13,900 nucleotides of DNA from Chitinophagaceae bacterium UBA2791 (lineage in GTDB: Bacteria > Bacteroidota > Bacteroidia > Chitinophagales > Chitinophagaceae): assembly GCA_002352105.1 (NCBI GenBank), contig DEHV01000075.1, positions 68,932-82,831 on the forward strand, written 5' to 3'. The notes below the pieces were generated by a model. The model had not been told where the DNA came from, ran no database searches, and saw only the letters and a list, made by a program, of their open reading frames with translations. A program made the translations under genes and the position numbers. Shown piece after piece: positions 7,435-13,877 of this stretch; the stretch's first letter is position 1, and every line of letters starts with the position of its first letter.

Positions 7435-8574
7435 ATGTCGCAATTTCAATTTACGTTGGAGCATACGGATAGCGCTTCATCGGCAAGAGCGGGAAAGATA
7501 AATACAGGCCACGGCGAGATCCTTACGCCTGTTTTCATGCCCGTAGGCACCGTAGGGAGCGTGAAGGCCGTCAGTCAGCAGCAGTTAAAAGAAGAAGTAG
7601 GCGCGCAGATCATTCTCGGAAATACCTATCATCTCTATCTCAGACCATCCACGGATATCCTGGAAGCGGCCGGGGGATTGCACCGGTTCATAGGGTGGGA
7701 CAGGCCCATACTGACCGACAGCGGCGGCTACCAGGTTTTTTCTCTGTCCGGCGCGCGCGCTATCCGCGAATCGGGCGTTATGTTCCAATCGCATATTGAC
7801 GGCTCAAAACATTTGTTTACCCCGGAGCTGGTCATGGATATCCAGCGGTCGATAGGCGGCGATATCATTATGGCTTTCGACGAATGCCCCCCCTATCCCA
7901 GCGAATATAATTACGCCAAACAATCGATGGATCTAACGCATCGCTGGCTCGACCGTTGCATAAAACGTTTCAATGACACGCCGGCGAAATATGGGTATAC
8001 CCAATCCCTTTTCCCCATTGTGCAGGGCGGCGCCTATGAGGACCTGCGTACGGCATCCTGCGACTATATTGCTTCTGCCAATGCAATGGGCAATGCCATC
8101 GGCGGCCTCAGCGTCGGAGAACCCGAAGCAATGATGTATGATCTCTGCTCGCTATGCTGCGGCCGGCTTCCGGCAGACAAACCGCGATACCTGATGGGGG
8201 TGGGTACGCCCTGGAATATCCTCGAATGCATTTCCCTGGGCGTGGACATGTTCGATTGCGTGATGCCTACCCGAAACGGGCGCAACGCCATGTTGTTTAC
8301 CACGGAGGGGATCGTCAATATAGACAATAAAAAATGGGAGAAAGATTTCAGTCCCCTTGATACGGGATTTGAAAACCCCGTCAGCAATTATTACAGCAAG
8401 GCTTACCTGCGCCACCTGATCAAGTCGAAGGAGATACTGGGACTGACCATCGCCAGCGTCCATAACCTTGCTTTTTATGTTCACCTGGTAACCGAGGCGC
8501 GCCGAAGGATATTGTCGGGCGATTTTGACGGCTGGAAAAAGGAGCAAACGATCAGGCTCCGAACCAGGTTGTAG
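7435..8574 (+). CDS. tgt: tRNA-guanine(34) transglycosylase (queuine/preQ1 type)
   Basis: Bacterial Tgt exchanges guanine 34 of tRNA-Asp, -Asn, -His and -Tyr for preQ1 on the way to queuosine. Catalytic residues are present: D95 in DSGGYQVFSL, D149 in AFDECPPYPS, the GGLSVGEP loop (223-230) and the nucleophile D274 in FDCVMPTRNGRNAML. The 379 residues are normal length. The structural zinc site CxCxxC-x25-H is not intact: the three cysteines align to F312, N314 and S317, with only H343 kept. I recall similar zinc-less forms in other Bacteroidota but cannot check this. ATG at 7435 is preferred to an in-frame TTG nine bases earlier. Its downstream neighbour is an LptF/LptG permease, a pairing I remember from other Bacteroidota. 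Confidence 0.95.
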   Translation: MSQFQFTLEHTDSASSARAGKINTGHGEILTPVFMPVGTVGSVKAVSQQQLKEEVGAQIILGNTYHLYLRPSTDILEAAGGLHRFIGWDRPILTDSGGYQVFSLSGARAIRESGVMFQSHIDGSKHLFTPELVMDIQRSIGGDIIMAFDECPPYPSEYNYAKQSMDLTHRWLDRCIKRFNDTPAKYGYTQSLFPIVQGGAYEDLRTASCDYIASANAMGNAIGGLSVGEPEAMMYDLCSLCCGRLPADKPRYLMGVGTPWNILECISLGVDMFDCVMPTRNGRNAMLFTTEGIVNIDNKKWEKDFSPLDTGFENPVSNYYSKAYLRHLIKSKEILGLTIASVHNLAFYVHLVTEARRRILSGDFDGWKKEQTIRLRTRL

Positions 8575-8657
8575 ATATTTGCCGGCGATGGATCGGGTAT
8601 CATAACTGTCCGGCGGAGTAACAAGCTCATAGGTATTTGTTAAGGATGGATACAATC

Positions 8658-8688
8658 TTGGCATAAGCCCCGGTCGCGCCTATCTTTG
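8658..8688 (+). promoter_or_regulatory. Bacteroidota-type promoter for the LptF/LptG gene
   Basis: TTG (8658-8660), 20 bases, then TATCTTTG (8681-8688), a full consensus match. Only 11 bases separate the -7 box from the ATG, so the transcript would have a leader of only about 5-8 nt. Confidence 0.6.
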
Positions 8689-8699
8689 CCTAATCAATT

Positions 8700-9803
8700 A
8701 TGATCAAAAAGCTCGATTGGTATATCATTAAGAAACTGTTTTCCACGACCATCTTCATGGTGGTGGTCTTCTCGGTGTTATCGGGCGTTGTCGATGCAAG
8801 CGAAAAAGCCGATGATTTTGTCAAGTCCGGTTTATCGGCTTACTATATCCTCACGAAATATTTTGCCGGCTTTATCCCCTTTATCATATCCATGATCTTT
8901 CCGCTGATGGTATTCATCGCCGTCATTTTGTTCACGTCCAAGATGGCGGGAAGATCGGAGATCGTGGCCATGCTGGCAGGCGGCATCCGGTTCAACCGTA
9001 TGCTTCGCCCTTATTTTTTGGGCGCGATCGTGCTTGCCGCCATCTTCTGGTACGCAACCCAGTACCTGATCCCCAAAGCCAATGTATTGAGGGCAAATTT
9101 TCAGTCCACCTATATCGACAGTAAGAGCGCTTATGAGATCGGCCAGTACCTTGCCAGGGGCAGCAGCTTCTACATTAGGGTCGACTCCAATACCTATGCG
9201 GGCATCAGGAATTATGACACGGCTTCCAAAAAAGCCTATGGCGGTTTTTTTATGGACCGGCTGGAAGGCACGCAGGTGGCGTACAAGCTTAGAGCGGAAT
9301 CGTTAAGATGGGACACGGGAACCAAAAACTGGAAGCTGGACAAAGTAGTGGAGCGCCATATCAACGGGATCAGGGAAGAGGTGACGGTCACGCCAACCAT
9401 GGATATCAACCTGAATGTGAAGCCCGACGAAATAAAGCCCGATAAATACCTGAAGGATAAGATGACCACGCCTGAGCTCAAGCATTTTATCCGGATGGAA
9501 GAGCTCAGAGGATCCGAGGGATTGAATGATTATAAGGTAGAGCGGTACCGCCGCGACGCCACCCCGGTATCGGTGCTGATATTAACCATCATGGGCGCGG
9601 TGATCGCCTCGCGTAAAACAAGGGGCGGAAGCGGGCTGCATATGGCTTTCGGGATCATCCTGGCCGCCAGCTTTGTGGTGATGGACAAGTTTTCGATTAC
9701 CTTCTCTACCAAGGGCAATCTGCACCCCATGCTTGCCGCCTGGATGCCCAATATTATTTTCGGACTGATCGGGATCTGGCTATACAGGAAAGCGCCGAAA
9801 TGA
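8700..9803 (+). CDS. LptF/LptG (YjgP/YjgQ) family LPS-export permease
   Basis: An inner-membrane subunit of the ABC transporter that extracts lipopolysaccharide and feeds the LptC-A-D bridge. The 367 residues show the family layout: three N-terminal membrane segments (about 13-31, 55-80, 104-124), a large periplasmic domain rich in beta strands (about 125-285), and three C-terminal segments (about 287-304, 313-330, 342-362). The coupling-helix region GRSEIVAMLAGGIRFNRMLRP (84-104) matches the conserved LptF/G cytoplasmic loop that contacts the LptB ATPase. From sequence alone I cannot decide between LptF and LptG. The partner permease and LptB lie outside the window. The gene has its own promoter candidate 125 bp after tgt, but read-through from tgt is possible. 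Confidence 0.9.
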   Translation: MIKKLDWYIIKKLFSTTIFMVVVFSVLSGVVDASEKADDFVKSGLSAYYILTKYFAGFIPFIISMIFPLMVFIAVILFTSKMAGRSEIVAMLAGGIRFNRMLRPYFLGAIVLAAIFWYATQYLIPKANVLRANFQSTYIDSKSAYEIGQYLARGSSFYIRVDSNTYAGIRNYDTASKKAYGGFFMDRLEGTQVAYKLRAESLRWDTGTKNWKLDKVVERHINGIREEVTVTPTMDINLNVKPDEIKPDKYLKDKMTTPELKHFIRMEELRGSEGLNDYKVERYRRDATPVSVLILTIMGAVIASRKTRGGSGLHMAFGIILAASFVVMDKFSITFSTKGNLHPMLAAWMPNIIFGLIGIWLYRKAPK

Positions 9804-9841
9804 GAAATTAAAACTCAATTAAAAAATTTTGTTCTTATAGA

Positions 9842-9870
9842 ATAATTCTGCCAGGGCCTAAGATAATTCT
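9842..9870. repeat. Phased direct repeat upstream of citrate synthase
   Basis: ATAATTCT occurs at 9842-9849 and again at 9863-9870, 21 bp apart, about two helical turns. The first copy is part of the small palindrome AGAATAATTCT. It could be a pair of regulator half-sites, but short AT-rich repeats are common in these spacers. Confidence 0.2.
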
Positions 9871-9952
9871 ATGCAGGATGCAGCGTTTGCCTTAACTTTA
9901 AGGCCTAAAAAAAATATATTTCATTGGTTATTAATAAATTCTAATTTTTGTC

Positions 9953-11278
9953 ATGGCAGTTATAAAAGACCGGTTCAGGGAGAAGGCCGAAGTAGCGTTT
10001 AATGAGATCAAAGAGATTTTAAAAGAGCATGGATCGAAAACGATCGGAGAGGTGCGCCTCTCGCAGATATACAACGGGATGAGGGGAATTACCGGGCTGG
10101 TAACAGAGACCTCCCTGTTGGATGCGCATGAGGGCATTCGGTTCCGGGGCTATTCTATACCTGAGCTGCAACAAAAGCTGCCAAAAGCCGTTGGCGGGAC
10201 CGAACCGCTTCCCGAGGGTCTGTTTTACCTGATGCTGATCGGCGAACTTCCCACAGAAGCCGATGTGGCTGAATTGACCGCTATATGGCAGCGCCGTTCG
10301 CATGTGCCCAACCATGTTTTTGACGTGATAGACGCTTTTCCGCTCACCGCTCACCCGATGACGATGTTCGTCAGCGCGATCATGGCCCTTCAGACAGAAA
10401 GCAATTTTGCGAAAAGGTATGCCCAGGGCATGAACAAAAAGGATTACTGGGAAGCCGTGTTCGACGATTCCATGGACCTGATTGCCAGGCTGCCCCGGGT
10501 AGCGGCCTATATCTACCGGAGAAAATACAGGAATAACGACCATATACAGCCAAACGGATTGCTGGATTGGGCGGGTAACCTTGCACACATGCTCGGGTAC
10601 GATGACAGCGGTTTCATGGCGCTTATGCGTTTATACATGACCATTCATGCCGATCATGAAGGAGGTAATGTATCCGCTCATACTACTCACCTGGTGGGTT
10701 CGGCGCTGAGCGATCCCTATGCTTCTCTTGCCGCGGGCATGAACGGCCTGGCAGGACCCCTGCATGGCCTGGCTAACCAGGAAGTGATCAAGTGGATATT
10801 TGAGATGCAGGACGAGCTGAAAACAACATCGCCGACCAAGGAACAGATTAAAGACTATGTTCAGCAAACCCTGAGTTCCGGAAAAGTGGTGCCGGGCTAT
10901 GGTCATGCGGTATTAAGGAAAACAGATCCCCGTTTTACCGCGCAGATGGAATTCGGTAAAAAGCATATGCCCGATGATCCGCTGGTGCAGACGGTATGGA
11001 ATATATATGAAGTGGTTCCTCCCATTCTTGAATCCCTCGGCAAAGTGAAAAATCCCTGGCCCAATGTGGATGCGCATAGCGGCGCCCTGCTGGTGCATTA
11101 CGGACTTAAAGAATATGAGTTTTATACCGTCCTCTTCGGCGTCAGCCGCGCTTTGGGCGTATTGGCCAGCCTGATCTGGGACAGGGCCCTGGGCTTCCCG
11201 ATCGAACGCCCCAAATCGGTGACTACGGAACTGGTGAAAAAATGGTTAAAAGGAGAAGAGGAGATATCTGGCGATTAA
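9953..11278 (+). CDS. gltA: citrate synthase, eukaryotic (mitochondrial-like) type
   Basis: Condenses acetyl-CoA with oxaloacetate to citrate, the first step of the TCA cycle. Catalytic residues are H271 (GLAGPLHGLANQEV), H318 (PGYGHAVLRKTDPR) and D373 (NPWPNVDAHSG). Oxaloacetate and CoA contacts include H235 (IHADHEGGNVSAH), R327, R399 (GVSRALG) and R419 (FPIERPKS). Many blocks match pig mitochondrial citrate synthase as I remember it almost word for word: EGIRFRGYSIPE, EPLPEGLF, SHLVGSALSDPY-like, AGPLHGLANQEV, KNPWPNVDAHSG and YTVLFGVSRALGVLA. This places it in the eukaryote-like type I group rather than the usual NADH-sensitive E. coli hexamer type. The start MAVIKDRFREKAEVAFNEIKE matches the mature mitochondrial enzyme without a targeting peptide. 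No clear promoter is visible in the 149-bp spacer upstream. The best -7-like boxes are TATATTTC (9915-9922) and TAATTTTTG (9942-9950), without a well-spaced -33 box. Confidence 0.97.
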   Translation: MAVIKDRFREKAEVAFNEIKEILKEHGSKTIGEVRLSQIYNGMRGITGLVTETSLLDAHEGIRFRGYSIPELQQKLPKAVGGTEPLPEGLFYLMLIGELPTEADVAELTAIWQRRSHVPNHVFDVIDAFPLTAHPMTMFVSAIMALQTESNFAKRYAQGMNKKDYWEAVFDDSMDLIARLPRVAAYIYRRKYRNNDHIQPNGLLDWAGNLAHMLGYDDSGFMALMRLYMTIHADHEGGNVSAHTTHLVGSALSDPYASLAAGMNGLAGPLHGLANQEVIKWIFEMQDELKTTSPTKEQIKDYVQQTLSSGKVVPGYGHAVLRKTDPRFTAQMEFGKKHMPDDPLVQTVWNIYEVVPPILESLGKVKNPWPNVDAHSGALLVHYGLKEYEFYTVLFGVSRALGVLASLIWDRALGFPIERPKSVTTELVKKWLKGEEEISGD

Positions 11279-11337
11279 GGCCTTATTTTCTAATGGCTTG
11301 CGAGTTACCTGGTTCGTGTGGCATTTAAGTATTTGAT

Positions 11338-11359
11338 AAGGGCTCCCCGGGGAGCCCTT
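11338..11359 (+). terminator. GC-rich palindrome after citrate synthase, likely terminator
   Basis: A perfect 22-bp palindrome (AAGGGCTCCCC followed by its exact complement) starts 59 bp after the citrate synthase stop. The folded RNA would give a strong hairpin of up to about 9 bp with a tetraloop. No T tract follows (GCGCAATTG), so it may act as an mRNA-end stabiliser or a terminator of atypical form. Confidence 0.5.
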
Positions 11360-11396
11360 GCGCAATTGTATGCATTCCTATTGAATATTAATTAGG

Positions 11397-11425
11397 TGTA
11401 ATCTTATTGTAATCAATACATTACA
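11397..11425. promoter_or_regulatory. TGTAAT dyad, candidate operator
   Basis: TGTAAT occurs at 11397-11402 and 11408-11413 (11 bp apart), and its complement ATTACA at 11420-11425. The last two form TGTAAT-N6-ATTACA, the shape of a binding site for a dimeric regulator. It lies about 70 bp upstream of the -33 box at 11493. No regulator can be named. Confidence 0.3.
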
Positions 11426-11492
11426 GGTTGTTGCCCGGCTGCTTTCTTCTTATGGGCATACGGCGGCTCATCGCCAACCGGATCCCGGTCGC

Positions 11493-11523
11493 TTGCAAAT
11501 AATACAACTTTAGATTAGTTTTG
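11493..11523 (+). promoter_or_regulatory. Bacteroidota-type promoter for the polysaccharide gene pair
   Basis: TTG (11493-11495), 20 bases, then TAGTTTTG (11516-11523), a full TAnnTTTG match. The predicted start near 11528-11531 gives a leader of about 140 nt before the ATG at 11670, much longer than the other leaders in this window. Confidence 0.55.
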
Positions 11524-11622
11524 GGGCAAAATTTGCATCCAATAGACTGGAATACCCCCCGATATCCTGTAGTAATTACCTGAATGCCTGTAGGTTATTA
11601 GAAAGATAAAGCACAAAAGGAA

Positions 11623-11673
11623 ATGAACGCCGGCATATTTAAGATACGCGTTAAATATGCCTTCTTATTATGA
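11623..11673 (+). CDS. Possible 16-codon leader peptide, coupled to the next gene
   Basis: ATG at 11623 opens a 16-residue frame, MNAGIFKIRVKYAFLL, whose TGA (11671-11673) overlaps the ATG of the 11670 gene as ATGA. The purine-rich AAAAGGAA directly before it is the most Shine-Dalgarno-like stretch near either start, although its spacing is short. Nearly all of the frame lies on the inverted repeat described separately. It could couple or gate translation of the downstream gene. It could also be chance, because nothing but position and overlap supports it. Confidence 0.3.
   Translation: MNAGIFKIRVKYAFLL
11631..11662 (+). repeat. Inverted repeat with 11-bp arms just before the 11670 ATG
   Basis: GGCATATTTAA (11632-11642) and TTAAATATGCC (11651-11661) are perfect complements around the 8-nt loop GATACGCG. 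The hairpin ends 8 bases before the ATG at 11670, followed by TTCTTATT. It could hide the start site, act as an attenuator with the short T-rich tail, or bind a dimeric regulator as DNA. Confidence 0.6.
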
Positions 11674-12821
11674 AAAGTTTGATTGATAAAAGTTTTACAC
11701 AGCTCACCTCATACTGCGAATCGGAAGACTTTAAAGGATGGGATCCCTTTGACGGGTTGACGAGCCGTTTTTTCCAGGCCATTCCATTCGTAAGAACAAA
11801 TAAATTCTGCAGGCTTGCCTGGATACAGTTTTTCAAAAGATCGCCCGTTAATTTCCGAAGGTTATTCCTGGTCAAAAAACAACACAACAGCAAGGGCCTG
11901 GCGCTATTTATTATTGCCTATTGCAATATGTATGAGAAAACCGGCGAAGCGGCGATCTTAGCGAAGATCAATACCCTGTGCGACCGGCTGATCCGTTCAA
12001 AGTGCCAAAACTATGCAGAGAGTTGCTGGGGTTACTACTTCGACTGGCAGGCAAGGGCTTTCTTTCAACCTGCCTACACCCCTACCGTTGTAGCCACCTC
12101 ATTTGGCGCAGAAGCTTTGTATCGCGCATTCCGGATCACGGGAAACGACAAGTACAAAGAGGAAGTAATATCCGCCGCCGGTTTTGTAGCCAACCGTTTA
12201 AACAGGACCTATGACAACGACGGGGATCTTTCATTCAGTTATTCCCCGCTGGATAAAACGGCTGTGTTCAATGCCTCTTTATTGGGGGCCCGGCTACTGG
12301 CGCAGGCTCACTACCTGAGCGAAAATGCAGGTTACAGCGCCCTGGCGCGCCAGGCCGTGAGCTTTGCCTGCAAATACCAGCAAGCCGACGGAGCATGGGC
12401 CTATGGCACCCTGCCCTTTCACAGCTGGATCGACAACTTTCATACAGGGTTTAACCTGGAAGCTATATCCGACTACCAGCGCTATACCGGCGATCTTAGT
12501 TTCAGCGAGCCTATACGCAAGGGCCTGGATTATTATATCAGGAATTTTTTTACTGCGGAAGGCATTCCTAAATATTATAATACTAAAATGTTCCCGATCG
12601 ATGTGCATGCCACGGCGCAATTAATTGTTACGCTAAGCAAACTTGAACAACTGGATGAGCACAGAGCGGTTGCCGATAATGTATTAAAATGGACCATTGA
12701 GCATATGCAGGATAAAAAAGGTTATTTCTACTACCAGAAAAACAAAAACCTGACCAATAAGATTGCATATATGAGGTGGTCGCAGGCATGGATGATGTAT
12801 GGATTTTCTTACTATAAATAA
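11670..12821 (+). CDS. Unknown protein of polysaccharide loci, probable alpha/alpha-barrel
   Basis: A 383-residue protein whose function I cannot name. It has no signal peptide or membrane segment, so it is probably cytoplasmic. Repeated helical pairs with glycine- and aromatic-rich turns suggest an (alpha/alpha)6 toroid, as in glycoside hydrolases, lyases and sugar epimerases. Landmarks are CWGYYFDWQARAFF (119-132), TPTVVATSFGAEALYRAF (137-154), QADGAWAYG (238-246), WIDNFHTGFNLEAI (253-266), DVHATAQLI (311-319), KGYFYYQK (350-357) and YMRWSQAWMMYGFS (367-380). D255, H258 and H313 are possible catalytic residues by position only. Similar Bacteroidota proteins next to glycosyltransferases have, as I recall, often been labelled delta-aminolevulinic acid dehydratase, which the sequence does not support. 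It lies 20 bp before a WecG/TagA-type glycosyltransferase gene, so a role in surface glycan assembly or trimming is inferred. Confidence 0.8.
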   Translation: MKSLIDKSFTQLTSYCESEDFKGWDPFDGLTSRFFQAIPFVRTNKFCRLAWIQFFKRSPVNFRRLFLVKKQHNSKGLALFIIAYCNMYEKTGEAAILAKINTLCDRLIRSKCQNYAESCWGYYFDWQARAFFQPAYTPTVVATSFGAEALYRAFRITGNDKYKEEVISAAGFVANRLNRTYDNDGDLSFSYSPLDKTAVFNASLLGARLLAQAHYLSENAGYSALARQAVSFACKYQQADGAWAYGTLPFHSWIDNFHTGFNLEAISDYQRYTGDLSFSEPIRKGLDYYIRNFFTAEGIPKYYNTKMFPIDVHATAQLIVTLSKLEQLDEHRAVADNVLKWTIEHMQDKKGYFYYQKNKNLTNKIAYMRWSQAWMMYGFSYYK

Positions 12822-12841
12822 TTCAGCTAATTAAAACTGTT

Positions 12842-13603
12842 ATGTCGGATAAAGAAAGATTGCATATAATGGGCACCCCGATCGACAACCTTACGATGGG
12901 GGATACCCTGGCATTGATAGACGATGCCATTGCATCAAACCGCCACATACACCACACCGTGGTGAATGCGGGCAAAATTGTGCTGATGCATGAAGATGAA
13001 GCCCTGAAAGAAAGCGTTGTTAATGCAGATATTATCAATGTCGACGGACAGGGCGTAGTATGGGCGTCCAAGATATTGAACAAGCCACTTAAAGAACGCG
13101 TTGCCGGCGTGGATCTCATGCAGGAACTGGTAAAGCGCGCCGCTGAAAAGAACTACTCGGTTTTTTTCTTTGGCGCAAAGGAATCCGTCATTAAAAAAGT
13201 GGTTGACCGTTACACAAAACAATATGGGCCTTCCATTATCGCCGGCTATCGCAATGGTTATTTTAAAAAAGAAGAAGAGCGGTCAATTGCCGAAATGATC
13301 GCCGCGAGTAATGCAAACATTCTCTTCGTAGCCATATCATCGCCCGTAAAGGAAAAGTTTTTATACGAGAACAGGGATGTGCTGTCAAAAGTGAACTTTA
13401 CCATGGGCGTTGGCGGGAGCTTTGACGTGGTAAGCGGCGTGGTAAAAAGAGCGCCCGTATGGATGCAAAGGCCGGGCCTGGAATGGTTATACAGGGTATA
13501 CCAGGAACCCAGGCGCATGTTTAAGCGATACCTCGTCGGAAACATTAAATTCATAAAGTTGGTGTATCAGTACAAGTGGGGCAAACTTTCGAAACAAGGT
13601 TAG
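12842..13603 (+). CDS. WecG/TagA/CpsF family glycosyltransferase (GT26)
   Basis: Members transfer a sugar, typically N-acetylmannosamine or its uronic acid, from UDP to an undecaprenyl-linked acceptor at the inner face of the membrane, during synthesis of enterobacterial common antigen, teichoic acid linkage units or capsules. The 253 residues carry the family blocks: HTVVNAGKIVLM (38-49), NVDGQGVVWASKIL (66-79) with the likely catalytic D68, RVAGVDLMQEL (86-96), VFFFGAKESVIKK (107-119), GYRNGYF (135-141), GVGGSFDVVSG (189-199), KRAPVWMQRPGLEWLYR (202-218) and the basic EPRRMFKRYL tail (222-231) that docks to the membrane. The usual PKQE block reads SSPVKEKF (166-173), so the glutamine is replaced by K170. 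The donor and acceptor here are unknown. It is probably co-transcribed with the 11670 gene. Confidence 0.92.
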   Translation: MSDKERLHIMGTPIDNLTMGDTLALIDDAIASNRHIHHTVVNAGKIVLMHEDEALKESVVNADIINVDGQGVVWASKILNKPLKERVAGVDLMQELVKRAAEKNYSVFFFGAKESVIKKVVDRYTKQYGPSIIAGYRNGYFKKEEERSIAEMIAASNANILFVAISSPVKEKFLYENRDVLSKVNFTMGVGGSFDVVSGVVKRAPVWMQRPGLEWLYRVYQEPRRMFKRYLVGNIKFIKLVYQYKWGKLSKQG

Positions 13604-13713
13604 GTAATTGCTGCTAAGCAAAAGCTTGTGGAGTAGTGCCCGAGGGTGTTACGGCTGCGGAAAATATCACCCGGAATACCTGGGCCGCATCGTGAAATTC
13701 TATAGCAGCCAAA

Positions 13714-13738
13714 AACCGGCATAGGTTTTTTGCCGGTT
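13714..13738. terminator. Hairpin after the glycosyltransferase gene
   Basis: AACCGGCA (13714-13721) and TGCCGGTT (13731-13738) make a perfect 8-bp stem with a 9-nt loop, 110 bp downstream of the stop at 13603. On the plus strand no T tract follows. On the minus strand the stem runs into a TTTTT tract, so it is a better terminator for leftward transcripts. It may still stop the polysaccharide operon before the tRNA gene. Confidence 0.4.
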
Positions 13739-13858
13739 AAGCGTCAAATTCCGGAAAAGCTTTAGAACAGTCAAATATCCTTTAGTTTGGGTGTGCCGAC
13801 TCCGGATTATTTCGCTTCATTTCCCGAGCTCTGGAAATAGTTCTTTGGTATTTTATCC

Positions 13859-13866
13859 TATATTTG
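13859..13866 (+). promoter_or_regulatory. -7 box of the tRNA promoter
   Basis: TATATTTG fits TAnnTTTG exactly and ends 11 bases before the tRNA 5' end, a natural distance for a stable-RNA promoter. No well-spaced TTTG is present at -33. The nearest, at 13843-13846, leaves only 12 bases. Confidence 0.4.
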
Positions 13867-13877
13867 CGGTCCTCAAC

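Larger units (their letters stand above)
11279..11669. other. 391-bp gene-poor region between citrate synthase and the polysaccharide genes
   Basis: No conserved protein gene is visible here on either strand. In order it holds a perfect palindrome (11338-11359), a TGTAAT triplet with dyad symmetry (11397-11425), a promoter match (11493-11523), a 16-codon reading frame (11623-11673) and an 11-bp-arm inverted repeat (11631-11661 area). The part from about 11530 onward is probably the transcribed leader of the 11670 gene. Confidence 0.6.

Noticed and set aside
10019..10588. Long open frame on the minus strand inside citrate synthase, and similar ones opposite tgt, pckA and pepP
   Set aside because: They lie wholly antisense to strongly conserved genes, show no recognisable domains and are explained by codon bias of the real gene.
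11670..12821. Delta-aminolevulinic acid dehydratase as the product of this gene
   Set aside because: HemB has a TIM barrel with Schiff-base lysines and a metal-binding cysteine or aspartate segment. None of these is visible, and the repeated helical blocks suggest a different fold.
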